NCBI GenBank assembly: GCA_028867755.1 | Contig: JAGWFT010000001.1 | Span: 908,727-972,726 of the forward strand | Source: Nitrososphaerota archaeon | Lineage (GTDB): Archaea; Thermoproteota; Nitrososphaeria; Nitrososphaerales; Nitrosopumilaceae | Reading direction: 5' to 3' | Length of the DNA stretch: 64,000 bases | Translations under genes and position numbers: made by a program | Part shown: positions 8,679 to 17,499 of the stretch, one piece after another | Numbering within the stretch: position 1 is the first letter of the stretch | Layout: each line of letters starts with the position of its first letter | Notes under the pieces: model-generated | Told to the model about the DNA's origin: nothing | Database searches by the model: none | Seen by the model: the letters and a program-made list of their open reading frames with translations, nothing else

Positions 8679-10856
8679 CTGAAAATATTAGAAGCATATA
8701 CTCGTGATGTTGGTAGAGTCATAGCACGAATCGATTACAATTCCATGGAATCCCTTGGGGTATCAACTGGAGACATTTTAGAGATCAAAGGAAAGCGAAG
8801 ATCGGTTGCAAAATGCCTTCCACTTTATCCGTCTGATGAAGGAAAAGGGGTTATTCGGGTAGATGGTCTTGGACGAAACAATGCAGGTGTAGCAATAGGG
8901 GATACCGTTGTTGTATCCAAGATCAAGACAGTTGCAGCCGATAAGGTCCTAGTTGCACCACTAGAGTCAATCCCAAAGCTAGATGAGCGTTATCTTACTG
9001 ATTCGCTTGAAGGCGTTCCTTTGGTAAAAGGCGACAACGTCATGGTTCCTTACTTTGGAGGAAGGATAACGTTTCAGGTACTTGGATTAACGCCTCCTGC
9101 AGATGCTGTACTTGTAACTTCAAAGACAACATTTAACATTGCTGAAAAAGGCGCCGAGTTGCGCGGGGTTCCACAGGTCTCGTACGAAGATATCGGGGGA
9201 TTAACAGATGAGATCAAAAAAGTTCGTGAAATGATAGAGCTTCCAATGCGACATCCGGAGATTTTTGAGAAACTAGGAGTAGAGGCCCCAAAGGGAATAT
9301 TGCTTTATGGAGTTCCGGGTACTGGCAAGACACTTTTGGCAAAAGCCGTTGCAAATGAAAGCAACGCCAATTTTCTTAGCATATCAGGACCTGAGATAAT
9401 GAGTAAATTTTATGGAGAAAGCGAAGCAAGGCTTAGAGAGATTTTCAAGGAAGCGCGTGAAAAGGCACCATCCATCATATTCATAGATGAGATTGATTCT
9501 ATTGCTCCAAAACGTGAAGAGGTAACAGGTGAGGTTGAGAGAAGAGTGGTATCCCAAATGCTTTCACTGATGGACGGTCTTGAGGGAAGAGGCAAGGTAA
9601 TTGTGATTGCTGCAACAAATAGACCAAATGCGCTTGATCCTGCATTGCGAAGACCTGGAAGGTTTGACAGAGAAATTGAAATCCGAATCCCAGACAAGAA
9701 GGGCCGGCTACAGATACTTTTGATTCACACAAGAAACATGCCATTAAATGAAGATGTCAACTTGGAAAAAATTGCAGCAACAAGCCATGGATATGTGGGA
9801 GCTGACCTTGAATATCTGTGCAAGGAAGCTGCAATGAAATGCTTGCGAAGACTGTTGCCAGAAATTAATCTTGCAGACGAAAAGATTCCAGTTGAAACTT
9901 TGGACAAGCTTATTGTAAATGATGAAGATTACCAGTTTGCATTTCGCGAAGTCACACCTGCCGGCATGCGTGAAGTTTACATTGAAAAGCCTGACGTAAA
10001 ATGGGACGAAATTGGAGGGCTTGAAAATGTAAAGCTTGAACTGCAAGAGGCAGTAGAGTGGCCAATGAAATATCCTGTACTTTATTCAAAACTTGGGCAC
10101 AAAATGCCAAAGGGAATCCTGCTTTATGGCTCAAGCGGCACTGGAAAGACACTTTTGGCAAAAGCTGTTGCAACAGAGAGCGAGGCTAATTTTATCTCTG
10201 TAAAGGGGCCTGAGCTTTTATCAAAATGGGTTGGAGAGTCAGAGCGTGGAATACGTGAGATATTTCGAAGGGCAAGGCAGGCGTCCCCCTGTGTAATATT
10301 TTTTGATGAGGTTGACTCTATTGCACCCATCAGGGGGTCTATGGACAGTGGGTCTAGTGAGAAAGTTGTTAGCCAGCTATTGACTGAGCTTGATGGCATT
10401 GCAAGCCTCAATGAGGTGGTAGTCATTGCGGCAACAAACAGGGCAGACATGATAGACAGAGCGTTGATTCGACCAGGGAGATTTGACAAGATAGTTCTAG
10501 TGCCAATTCCAGACAAAGCAGGACGACTCAAAATATTGCAGATTAGCTCAAGAGATGTTCCAATGTACGTGGGTGACGGTACTGCCACTGATGAAAATCC
10601 TGATTATGTCAATCTTGAAAAAGTTGCAGATTCAACTGATGGGTTTAGCGGTGCAGACGTTGCTGCAATTGCTAACACTGCTGCATCAATTGTGATAAAC
10701 GAGTTCATTGACAAGTATCCTGATCCAAAGGAGGCAGAAAAACACACCGAGGTTGCCAAAGTTATGATGCGACACTTTGAGGATGCAATCAAAAAAGTCA
10801 GGGCCCAAAAAGATCTAAAGATTGGGCAAAAATTATCTGTGTCACACTTTAGGTGA
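8679..10856 (+). CDS. CDC48/VAT-type tandem AAA+ ATPase
   Basis: The protein has a double-psi-barrel N domain and two AAA modules. Walker A motifs are GVPGTGKT (DNA about 9309-9332) and GSSGTGKT (about 10128-10151), with Walker [10 protein letters not shown] and VIFFDEVDS. It unfolds protein substrates, probably delivering them to the proteasome whose alpha subunit is also in this window. Conserved N-domain sequence ([19 protein letters not shown]) is encoded from at least 8679, but the first canonical start in frame is ATG 8745, which would cut into the barrel. ATG 8668 is out of frame by one base; one extra A after it would give [11 protein letters not shown]. Either a non-AUG start or a one-base sequence error is likely. 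A perfect hairpin follows the stop. Confidence 0.92.
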   Translation: MKILEAYTRDVGRVIARIDYNSMESLGVSTGDILEIKGKRRSVAKCLPLYPSDEGKGVIRVDGLGRNNAGVAIGDTVVVSKIKTVAADKVLVAPLESIPKLDERYLTDSLEGVPLVKGDNVMVPYFGGRITFQVLGLTPPADAVLVTSKTTFNIAEKGAELRGVPQVSYEDIGGLTDEIKKVREMIELPMRHPEIFEKLGVEAPKGILLYGVPGTGKTLLAKAVANESNANFLSISGPEIMSKFYGESEARLREIFKEAREKAPSIIFIDEIDSIAPKREEVTGEVERRVVSQMLSLMDGLEGRGKVIVIAATNRPNALDPALRRPGRFDREIEIRIPDKKGRLQILLIHTRNMPLNEDVNLEKIAATSHGYVGADLEYLCKEAAMKCLRRLLPEINLADEKIPVETLDKLIVNDEDYQFAFREVTPAGMREVYIEKPDVKWDEIGGLENVKLELQEAVEWPMKYPVLYSKLGHKMPKGILLYGSSGTGKTLLAKAVATESEANFISVKGPELLSKWVGESERGIREIFRRARQASPCVIFFDEVDSIAPIRGSMDSGSSEKVVSQLLTELDGIASLNEVVVIAATNRADMIDRALIRPGRFDKIVLVPIPDKAGRLKILQISSRDVPMYVGDGTATDENPDYVNLEKVADSTDGFSGADVAAIANTAASIVINEFIDKYPDPKEAEKHTEVAKVMMRHFEDAIKKVRAQKDLKIGQKLSVSHFR

Positions 10857-10876
10857 TTTTTTATCTGACACTGTTT

Positions 10877-10912
10877 GAAAAGAAGTGCTCTACCGCTCAC
10901 TTCTTTTCTATA
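10877..10912 (+). terminator. hairpin terminator after the CDC48 gene
   Basis: GAAAAGAAGTG (10877-10887) and CACTTCTTTTC (10898-10908) form a perfect 11-bp stem with a 10-nt loop, about 20 nt after the CDC48 stop. A T/A-rich stretch follows. Confidence 0.7.
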
Positions 10913-10970
10913 TTTGTTAACATGGGATTTTGTTGGAAAAAGGAAAAGACCCTTTCAGGTCAATTATGAT

Positions 10971-11024
10971 TTACTTTTTGCTTTTTGACTTCTTTGATTT
11001 TGCTTTTGATTTGGCTTTTGCCAT
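10971..11024 (-). CDS. 17-residue Lys/Ser/Ala mini-protein
   Basis: A minus-strand ATG (11022-11024) opens 17 codons ending in TAA: MAKAKSKAKSKKSKSKK. Nine of the 17 residues are Lys, and the only other residues after Met are Ala and Ser, like a histone or ribosomal-protein tail. A TTAATA element at about 11046-11051 lies about 25 nt upstream of the ATG, the spacing of a leaderless archaeal promoter. It is the only coding-like feature in the 375-nt gap between CDC48 and the phosphoesterase. Nucleic-acid binding is a guess from charge, and the low-complexity reading could also be accidental. Confidence 0.5.
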   Translation of the reverse strand: MAKAKSKAKSKKSKSKK

Positions 11025-11231
11025 ACAAAGTAAGACTTTGCATGGCTATTAAGCATAGGGTTTTTCGTTTTCTGACATTGATTTGTGATTTTTGCAATTA
11101 ATTTTGCTCAACTTTTTTGATTTGCAAAATTTGATTTGACTAAAACAGCATACAACATCAAATAGTTTGAACAAGAGATCTAACTGTCAATTGATTTTCT
11201 GCATTGTTTGATCTAAAATTTTGCTTTTCAT

Positions 11232-11981
11232 CTACAGAACATTTGGTATCATTGACTCGTTACCGATTATAGAGCCGTCAAGTGTGACTATTTTTGCAGA
11301 TTTTGGCGTCTTGATGGCGTTTATGATTGGAGAAATTGATTTTTTGTACGATCTTTTGAATGTCGCGTAAAAATACTTGTTAAACGATGGCACTATGACG
11401 ATCTCTATCTCACCTACAGTTGAAGGAAAGATTTGGCTCTTTTCTGCCTTGATTGATACCCATACTCGCTGGCCATCAAGGACCGAGCCCTCCTGAAAGT
11501 ATACTGGATGAACGTGGCCCATCACAATCTTGTTTATGTGGGATAGGTTCTCAGACGGCATTACATGCCCATGGGTCAGTAGTACATCGCCAACTACAAT
11601 GCCTGATGAGCTAGATACCGTTACCCAGTCTGGAACAAGTTTCTGTATATTGCCATCATGGTTTCCTGGAATTACAACTGTGTCAATCTTTTTCCCAATC
11701 TCGAAAAAAAGCGGCACGGCACTCCATTCTATCTTGGATATTGTCTCTACACCTGACTTGATATCGCCTAGCAATACAAGTGAGTCTGGTTTTTGGGATT
11801 CTATGATTGACTCTAGGCTTTGTATTGTTTCTGCAATCATTTGCTTTGGATCGATATGTATGTCATTTGCAACAAGCTTGCTTTCAAATCCGATATGCAG
11901 GTCAGTCACGACAAGATAGCGTTTTTTGTCTTCTACAATTAGGGCAGGCTGAGATTTGACTAGCCTTGTTAATACCATCAA
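11232..11981 (-). CDS. calcineurin-like metallophosphoesterase
   Basis: The 249-residue protein shows all the metallophosphoesterase blocks: VVTDLHIGFE, GDIKSG, IPGNHDG, LTHGH and MGHVHP. These bind two metal ions. The start MVLTRLVKSQPALIVEDKKRYLVVTDLHIGFE is typical of the archaeal family that resembles the nuclease component linked to Lhr helicases. A DNA or RNA phosphodiesterase role is therefore plausible but not shown. It is divergent from the SWIM gene across 31 bp. The C-terminal third (about 200-249) is basic and less conserved. Confidence 0.85.
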   Translation of the reverse strand: MMVLTRLVKSQPALIVEDKKRYLVVTDLHIGFESKLVANDIHIDPKQMIAETIQSLESIIESQKPDSLVLLGDIKSGVETISKIEWSAVPLFFEIGKKIDTVVIPGNHDGNIQKLVPDWVTVSSSSGIVVGDVLLTHGHVMPSENLSHINKIVMGHVHPVYFQEGSVLDGQRVWVSIKAEKSQIFPSTVGEIEIVIVPSFNKYFYATFKRSYKKSISPIINAIKTPKSAKIVTLDGSIIGNESMIPNVL

Positions 11982-12012
11982 AGATAATACATTAGTTTTG
12001 AATTAAATTCTT

Positions 12013-12315
12013 GTGAAAGGACGCGGCGATGCCGACTCTATTGTATCTGCCATGGGTGTCAAGCTGCACTACTTTGAGCCAAGCGGGAGAAAAATCTGGA
12101 CCGTAGTAGGAAATGAAAATGAGCACTGGCTTGACCCTGATCTGGGGTTTTGCTCTTGTGCAGATTATTATTACAATGCACTAAGTACTGGTGGAGAGTG
12201 CTACCATCTCAAGGCAGTGAGAGTAGCACAGGCACAAAATAAGATTGAGACTGTGAAATTTTCTGATTTGGAGTTTGAGAATTTTATTTCTGCTCTAGTC
12301 AAAGACTTACTGTAA
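12013..12315 (+). CDS. SWIM zinc-finger protein
   Basis: The 100-residue protein has a SWIM motif, C-S-C-A-D...C-Y-H (about residues 47-64), that binds one zinc ion. SWIM proteins act as DNA- or protein-binding modules, and archaeal ones have been linked to RadA-paralogue recombination complexes. The start is GTG 12013. Its promoter must share the 31-bp gap with the divergent phosphoesterase gene, and the pairing may point to DNA repair. Its 3' end overlaps the convergent gene 12299-12595 by 17 nt. Confidence 0.82.
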   Translation: MKGRGDADSIVSAMGVKLHYFEPSGRKIWTVVGNENEHWLDPDLGFCSCADYYYNALSTGGECYHLKAVRVAQAQNKIETVKFSDLEFENFISALVKDLL

Positions 12316-12595
12316 ACAAGTCTTCTTTTGCAACACCCTTCCAAAGACCAATCATTCCCTCTGGCTTTACTGGCTCTACTTTTGTTATCTTTTGAATCTT
12401 GATGTGGTCAGGATTTGGCGGCATCCAGAGCATTGCCATGTAATCACCCACTGTGCCAACAGCGTCTGGCCTTGCAGAGACTATCTTTTCTTTTGCAAAT
12501 CCCTTTGATACTAGTGCATCAACTGCCTTTTGCTCCAAGTCTCGTCTGCCATGGGTAAAAAGATAGATTGACTTTTGCAAGTCTATTGCACTCAT
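12299..12595 (-). CDS. conserved-type small protein, unknown function
   Basis: This is a 98-residue protein starting MSAIDLQKSIYLFTHGRRDLEQKAVDALV. It shows an alternating beta/helix pattern with no catalytic motif I recognise. The reading frame is open further upstream, but that extension lies antisense to purD and is very Gln/Leu-rich, a typical shadow. ATG 12593-12595 is therefore the better start. It is divergent from purD and overlaps the SWIM gene tail. Confidence 0.7.
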   Translation of the reverse strand: MSAIDLQKSIYLFTHGRRDLEQKAVDALVSKGFAKEKIVSARPDAVGTVGDYMAMLWMPPNPDHIKIQKITKVEPVKPEGMIGLWKGVAKEDLFTVSL

Positions 12596-12681
12596 GGCTC
12601 TTTGAGATTGGGCACCGTTAATCAATATTTCTGCGTGGCATTTTTTTTCATTAGCTTTTATACGAGCCACATGAAGAAAAA

Positions 12682-13962
12682 TTGTTGATAAACGTTCTAG
12701 TTGTGGGCTCTGGCGGACGCGAGCATGCACTTGGGTGGAAATTATCTTCCAGTCCCAAAGTTGGCATAGTGTACCATGCGCCAGGAAATGGCGGAACTCC
12801 AAATAATGTTGAAATTGAGGTGCACGAGATTGAAAAACTTGCAAAATTTGCGTCTGAGAATAACTGCCTGACTGTGGTAGGCCCAGAGGTGCCGCTTGCT
12901 GCAGGAATTGTGGACGAGTTTGCAAAAAAAGGTCTTGCGATATTTGGCCCAACAAAAGCTGCAGCTCAGCTAGAGTCAAGTAAGGTCTGGGCAAAAAATT
13001 TCATGAAAAGAAATGGCATCCCAACTGCACGCTTTGAGGTATTTGACGATGCAACAAAGGCAAAAGAGTATGCAAAATCAGTTGATTATTCACTTGTAGT
13101 AAAGGCAGATGGGCTGGCAGCAGGAAAAGGAGTGATTGTATGCAATGATAAATCAGAGGCAATCTCTGCAATTGACAAGATTCTAGTTGACAAGAGTTTT
13201 GGCGCATCAGGTGCTAGAATTATTTTAGAAGAGAGAATTGATGGTGTGGAGGCGTCATATATCGCAATCTCAGATGGCAATGTTGCATATCCAATGGCTA
13301 CAAGCCAGGATCACAAAAGAATCTATGACAACGATAAAGGGCCAAACACAGGCGGCATGGGTGCATACTCGCCAACTGGCGTTATTGATGATACCATGGC
13401 AGAAAATATTCAAAAAAATGTAATTGAAAAAACTGTCTTGTCGATGAAAAAAGAAAACATCTTGTTTTGTGGATTTTTGTATGCTGGAATAATGGTAAAA
13501 GACGGCAAGCCGTATGTTTTAGAGTTTAATGCAAGGATGGGCGACCCAGAGTGCCAGCCCATAATGATGAGGATGGACTCTGACCTGCTTGATTACATCC
13601 AGGCAAGCATTGATGGAACACTTGCTAGCCTTCCCAATATATCATGGAAGCGCCAGAGTGCAGTCTGCGTGGTCTTGGCCTCAAAGGGATATCCTGATTC
13701 TTATCCAAAAAACGAAGAGATTTTGGGCCTTGATGCATCAAACAAGGACTCGTATGTGTTTCATGCTGGAACAAGGCGTGTGGATGGCAAGGTGTTGACA
13801 AATGGTGGGCGTGTACTTGGAGTTACTGCAACAGGTGATACGTTGCAAAGTGCAATCTACAATGCATATACCAGAGTTGAGAAGATTAGATGGCCTAGTA
13901 AATACTGCAGAACCGACATTGGAAAAAAAGGACTCAGATCCTCTGTGGGTTCAGACTTGTAA
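12682..13962 (+). CDS. purD: phosphoribosylamine-glycine ligase (GAR synthetase)
   Basis: The 426-residue ATP-grasp enzyme joins glycine to phosphoribosylamine, the second step of IMP synthesis. Motifs include GSGGREHALGWKL at the N terminus, PGNGGTPNN, VKADGLAAGKGVIV in the ATP-grasp, and EFNARMGDPECQ for the metal site. Start codons TTG 12682 or 12685 lie about 25 nt after TTTTATACG (about 12656-12664), a good leaderless promoter. The C-terminal tail SSVGSDL and about 14 nt past the stop recur in degenerate form at 15945-15988. Confidence 0.95.
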   Translation: MLINVLVVGSGGREHALGWKLSSSPKVGIVYHAPGNGGTPNNVEIEVHEIEKLAKFASENNCLTVVGPEVPLAAGIVDEFAKKGLAIFGPTKAAAQLESSKVWAKNFMKRNGIPTARFEVFDDATKAKEYAKSVDYSLVVKADGLAAGKGVIVCNDKSEAISAIDKILVDKSFGASGARIILEERIDGVEASYIAISDGNVAYPMATSQDHKRIYDNDKGPNTGGMGAYSPTGVIDDTMAENIQKNVIEKTVLSMKKENILFCGFLYAGIMVKDGKPYVLEFNARMGDPECQPIMMRMDSDLLDYIQASIDGTLASLPNISWKRQSAVCVVLASKGYPDSYPKNEEILGLDASNKDSYVFHAGTRRVDGKVLTNGGRVLGVTATGDTLQSAIYNAYTRVEKIRWPSKYCRTDIGKKGLRSSVGSDL

Positions 13963-13980
13963 GATTCTGGACTGGATAAC

Positions 13981-14430
13981 TTACTTTATCTTGAATTTTC
14001 TAGAAACCATTATTGCCCCAATTATGGCGCATATGGAAATTATCCCAACCATTGAGCCAAATTCTGGAACCGTCTGCATGATTATCTTTGTAGATGTAAC
14101 TACTTGCCCATTAATTTTGGCATTTGCCTCTATTCCAAAATTGCCTGAGGTTGCTGTTGGTGGCACTTTAAATTGGAGTGCAAAGTTGCCATTGGAATCA
14201 GTTTGAACTGTCCTAATTACAATAAGATTTCCACTTGGATCTTTAACTTGAATTCCAACCAGAGTATTTGGAGCTCCGCTTATTGCTCCATTTATCTGAA
14301 CCGTATCACCAGGGCCATACGAATTTTTGTCGGTATTGAGAATTATCTGTGCTTGTTCAGTAGAAGGATGCACCATTAGAGAAATCAATACAATTGAAAG
14401 CAATGTAAAGAGTACTGTAAAATGTTTCAT
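13981..14430 (-). CDS. secreted beta-sandwich protein with a PEFG-CTERM sorting signal
   Basis: The 149-residue protein has an N-terminal signal peptide (about 1-27), one Ig-like/MG2-type beta domain (TDKNSYGPGDTVQINGAI...) and a C-terminal tripartite sorting signal. That signal is PEFG at about 122-125, then a hydrophobic helix and the basic tail SRKFKIK. PEFG-CTERM proteins are substrates of a thaumarchaeal archaeosortase, so this one is likely anchored at the cell surface. It begins one nucleotide after the cupredoxin stop, so the two genes form an operon and the proteins may work together at the surface. Confidence 0.85.
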   Translation of the reverse strand: MKHFTVLFTLLSIVLISLMVHPSTEQAQIILNTDKNSYGPGDTVQINGAISGAPNTLVGIQVKDPSGNLIVIRTVQTDSNGNFALQFKVPPTATSGNFGIEANAKINGQVVTSTKIIMQTVPEFGSMVGIISICAIIGAIMVSRKFKIK

Positions 14431-14431
14431 C

Positions 14432-15874
14432 TTATTGAATCCCTACTGTTGCTGAGGACTCTGCAGTAAGAGGTGTACCACCATTGCTTGGCCAGTCAGA
14501 ATAAACATCTGCATAAATAGTAGCAGCACCAACACTGGCTCCTGCAGGGATGTAGAATGATACCACCGTCTCACTGCTTCCAGATCCTAATGTTGTTTTG
14601 ATTGAACCAATGCCTAGACTAGTACCATCAGATCCTACCAAGTTGAGAGTGACAAGCGCAGATTGGCTTGAGGTAGACGACAAGACTACTTTAGCAAAAC
14701 CTGTTCCTCCCCTTGTAAATGATGTTACACTATTATTTCCTTGTTGGTCTGTCGGTTGTACAGAGGTTAGAGATACACTAGATAGTTGAGGCGTGTAAAT
14801 CGGTGATAACACCATAAATTGAGCGGAGCCTTTTACATAGTTGTCATTATATGACATGGTTGCAGTTATCTGATAAGTTCCAGCTTTGGCATCTGGTGGT
14901 AATCCTATCTTAAGTACGCCATAACCCTGATTATCTGTTGATATTGTTCTTGATGAAATAACATTGGATAGTGGATCTGTAACAAGAATAGCTACATTCT
15001 GTCCTGCTGGAACACCGGGAGAATACGTCGTTATGGTTGTAGTATCACCTGGATTATACGATGATTTGTCAGATTGAACATTTATTGTGTATGGTGTTGG
15101 CGTAGGAGGAGACGATTGCACTCCATTTCCCACGATAATTTCACCTGTCATCCATGGATGAACCATACAAAAGTAATTGTATGTGCCTGCGGTATTGAAA
15201 GCAGTGCTTGTGTAGGACTTACCAGCTGCAATCAAGCTACTGTCAAAGACAGTGCCAGTCTGACTGTCTGATGGTTTACCGCTTGTTGCAGTGTGACCAA
15301 CGGTGTCAGTGTTTGTCCAAGTTACAGTCTGTCCGATATTGATGTTTAAAATATTTGGATTAAAACAACTTGTTGCTGAGCATGTTCCGTTTGTGGCGCT
15401 TGCACCCCTACTAATTGTTACTTGAGTGCCAGATGGAGTTTGAGATAGCGGTGGAGTATACGGCGGAGTTATTGGTGATACGCTTGCTGTACCAACAATA
15501 ATTTCACCTGTCATCCATGGATGAACCATACAAAAGTAATTGTATGTGCCTGCGGTATTGAAAGCAGTACTCGTGTAAGATTTGCCAGCTGCAATCAAGC
15601 TACTGTCAAAGACAGTGCCAGTTTGATTATCAGATGGGTGACCACTTGTTGCAGTATGTCCAACGGTATCAGCATTTGTCCAAGTTATAGTATCTCCAAT
15701 GCTGATGTTTGCAACTTGGGGATTGAAGCAGGTTGTTGCTGAGCATATTCCGTTTGTAGCACTTGCGCCCTTGCTAATTGTTATTGGGACGTTTGCTGCA
15801 TAAGCTGGTTGAGCTATTGCAAAAATTCCAGCAACTAGGATAAGAGAGAATACAAATAAGTTGTTGTATCTCAT
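14432..15874 (-). CDS. secreted protein with two tandem cupredoxin domains and beta-sandwich domains
   Basis: The 480-residue protein has a signal peptide (cut near Ala26) and two plastocyanin-like domains exactly 121 residues apart. Copper ligands are His73, Cys115, His118, Met121 in the first and His194, Cys236, His239, Met242 in the second. Each also has a Cys pair (44/49 in the first) that could form a disulfide. Residues 84-128 are identical between copies. An Ig-like domain (about 265-355) and a second beta domain follow. Ammonia-oxidising archaea use many such blue copper proteins for extracellular electron transfer. There is no membrane anchor or PEFG motif; the next gene supplies one. 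Confidence 0.92.
   Translation of the reverse strand: MRYNNLFVFSLILVAGIFAIAQPAYAANVPITISKGASATNGICSATTCFNPQVANISIGDTITWTNADTVGHTATSGHPSDNQTGTVFDSSLIAAGKSYTSTAFNTAGTYNYFCMVHPWMTGEIIVGTASVSPITPPYTPPLSQTPSGTQVTISRGASATNGTCSATSCFNPNILNINIGQTVTWTNTDTVGHTATSGKPSDSQTGTVFDSSLIAAGKSYTSTAFNTAGTYNYFCMVHPWMTGEIIVGNGVQSSPPTPTPYTINVQSDKSSYNPGDTTTITTYSPGVPAGQNVAILVTDPLSNVISSRTISTDNQGYGVLKIGLPPDAKAGTYQITATMSYNDNYVKGSAQFMVLSPIYTPQLSSVSLTSVQPTDQQGNNSVTSFTRGGTGFAKVVLSSTSSQSALVTLNLVGSDGTSLGIGSIKTTLGSGSSETVVSFYIPAGASVGAATIYADVYSDWPSNGGTPLTAESSATVGIQ
15129..15792 (-). repeat. tandem duplication of the cupredoxin module inside one gene
   Basis: Two coding units offset by 363 nt (121 codons) repeat. For example, the AATTTCACCTGTCATCC block occurs at 15137 and 15500 on the plus strand. 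Long stretches are identical at the DNA level, including synonymous sites, which indicates a recent duplication or gene conversion. Confidence 0.88.
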
Positions 15875-15944
15875 TAGTATTGTACGTAGTATTCCACTAT
15901 ATGACTTTGATCCTAATCTCGTATAATGTCTTTGTCCATTTAAA

Positions 15945-15988
15945 CTCGAATCTTTAGTGGATTCAGACCTGTAAGAGCTTGAACTAGA
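15945..15988 (+). pseudogene. degenerate copy of the purD 3' end
   Basis: An ungapped comparison with 13933-13976 gives 32 identical bases of 44 and keeps the reading frame: the copy reads ..SLVDSDL then TAA against purD SSVGSDL then TAA. Similarity continues about 14 nt past the stop. The copy lies just beyond the promoter side of the cupredoxin/PEFG pair, so the pair is bracketed by purD tails. Confidence 0.45.
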
Positions 15989-16012
15989 ATGGAAAATATT
16001 GATTCTGTTCTA

Positions 16013-16576
16013 TTATGAATCAGGATAGATAATCTCACTTTCTGTTACAATACAGTCCACTTTGACGTCATGGTTTTCGTGAGGAATCACTTTTACGACT
16101 TGTTTAGAATAGGATAACGCAATCTTCTTGGAACGCTTGTCATGCAGATATCTGTCATAGTATCCAAATCCATATCCTAGCCTGTATCCTTCCCTTGTCA
16201 GTGCAATTGCAGGCACCAAAATCACCTCAAGCTTCTTTACTGTCTCGCAGCGCTCCTTTGGTTCCATAACAGAAAAGTTTCCAAGCTCAAGGTCTGAAAA
16301 ACTAGAAATTTTCTTAAAGACCAAGTCATCTTTTTCCACCCTTGGAAGTGACAGTTCCTTTCCTGCATTTAGTATCTCTTGCAAGATATCTTGTGTGTGA
16401 ACCTCGCTTCCTACCGCATGATACCCGCCTATTATCTTGGCATTTCTGTAAAACTCTATCTTTCGCAGGTTATCCTGAATCTTGCCGCTTGCTATCTTGA
16501 TAAAATCAAGCGAGGTGTTGTCGCGCTGGTCCAAAAGTTGCTTGCGAAGACGCGCCTTTTCAACGATTTGTGGCAA
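16013..16576 (-). CDS. 5-formyltetrahydrofolate cyclo-ligase
   Basis: The 187-residue protein carries the family blocks: basic N-terminal KARLRKQLLDQRD, GGYHAVGSEVHTQDIL and the C-terminal signature YRLGYGFGYYDRYL that binds ATP and folate. It converts 5-formyl-THF to 5,10-methenyl-THF, recovering folate for one-carbon transfer. The TTG start lies inside the folD 3' end (17-nt overlap), so the pair is one operon with folD first. PurN, the formyl-THF user, is nearby. Confidence 0.9.
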   Translation of the reverse strand: MPQIVEKARLRKQLLDQRDNTSLDFIKIASGKIQDNLRKIEFYRNAKIIGGYHAVGSEVHTQDILQEILNAGKELSLPRVEKDDLVFKKISSFSDLELGNFSVMEPKERCETVKKLEVILVPAIALTREGYRLGYGFGYYDRYLHDKRSKKIALSYSKQVVKVIPHENHDVKVDCIVTESEIIYPDS

Positions 16577-17429
16577 ATCCTTTACTAATTGAAGCTGCAG
16601 TGACAGTGTTTCTTAAAAGCATCGCTCTAGTCATGGGCCCAACACCCCCAGGAACAGGAGTTGCATATGACGCCTTTTTGATTATACCATCATAATCAGC
16701 ATCTCCTGCAAGCTTGCCATTTACCCTGCTTGTCCCAACATCAATTACAACAGCACCTTCTCGTATCATGTCTGCAGTAAGGGTAAACTTGGCCCTGTTC
16801 CCAACCGCAGTTACCACAATGTCTGCACCAAGGCACAGATCCTTGAGATTTTTTGTCTTAGAATGGCATGTAGTAACAGTAGCATTTTTTTCTAGCATGA
16901 GATGATAAAGCGGCTTTCCTACCAAGTTGCTCCTGTTTATTATGACAACATTTTTTCCAGACAGGTCAATGCCATAGTAATCAAACAGTTCCATTATCCC
17001 TGATGGTGTGCATGGTTTTAGAATTGCCCTGCCAGAGGCCAAGAGGCCAACGTTGTAGGGAGTCAGACCATCAACATCTTTTATTGGCGAGATGCGAGTT
17101 GTCGTTGAAAACTCGTCAAGTTGCTTTGGCAGCGGCAACTGGACTAGAATTCCATGAACCGTCTTATCATTATTTAGAAGGTCAATGAGGCTGTCAAGTT
17201 CCATCTGAGAGAACTCTTGTGGTAATCTATGGTCCTTTGTGATGATGCCAACCTCGGCGCAATCTTTTTGCTTGCTTGTTACATATGACGCAGATGCTGG
17301 GTCGTCTCCAATTAGTATGGTTGCAAGGCATGGCTCGACACCATCTTTTTTGAGCTCAGAAACTGATGCCCTAACTAACTCCTTGACAGAATTTGCAACT
17401 GTAATACCGTCTATTTTCTGTCCAGTCAA
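16560..17429 (-). CDS. folD: methylene-THF dehydrogenase / methenyl-THF cyclohydrolase
   Basis: The 289-residue bifunctional enzyme has the FolD signatures SASYVTSKQKDCAEVGI (with the catalytic Lys of YxxxK), LPLPKQLD, DVDGLTPYNVG, PCTPSGIMELF, the nucleotide-binding INRSNLVGKP and PVPGGVGPMTRAML. It interconverts 5,10-methylene-THF and 10-formyl-THF, the formyl donor of purine synthesis. The next gene on the strand is 5-formyl-THF cyclo-ligase. Confidence 0.95.
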   Translation of the reverse strand: MTGQKIDGITVANSVKELVRASVSELKKDGVEPCLATILIGDDPASASYVTSKQKDCAEVGIITKDHRLPQEFSQMELDSLIDLLNNDKTVHGILVQLPLPKQLDEFSTTTRISPIKDVDGLTPYNVGLLASGRAILKPCTPSGIMELFDYYGIDLSGKNVVIINRSNLVGKPLYHLMLEKNATVTTCHSKTKNLKDLCLGADIVVTAVGNRAKFTLTADMIREGAVVIDVGTSRVNGKLAGDADYDGIIKKASYATPVPGGVGPMTRAMLLRNTVTAASISKGFATNR

Positions 17430-17499
17430 ACATCATTGAGTAACTTTTAGGATATTTAATCCTTGGAATTTATTATCTCAAACTACGATAGATTTCTTG

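Noticed and set aside
12596-12994. Upstream extension of the minus-strand gene at 12299-12595
   Set aside because: The extension is antisense to purD and rich in Gln and Leu, the usual look of a shadow frame. The ATG at 12593-12595 gives a sensible protein.
15074-15742. Plus-strand frames opposite the cupredoxin gene that repeat each other
   Set aside because: Their mutual similarity simply reflects the duplicated cupredoxin coding sequence on the other strand.
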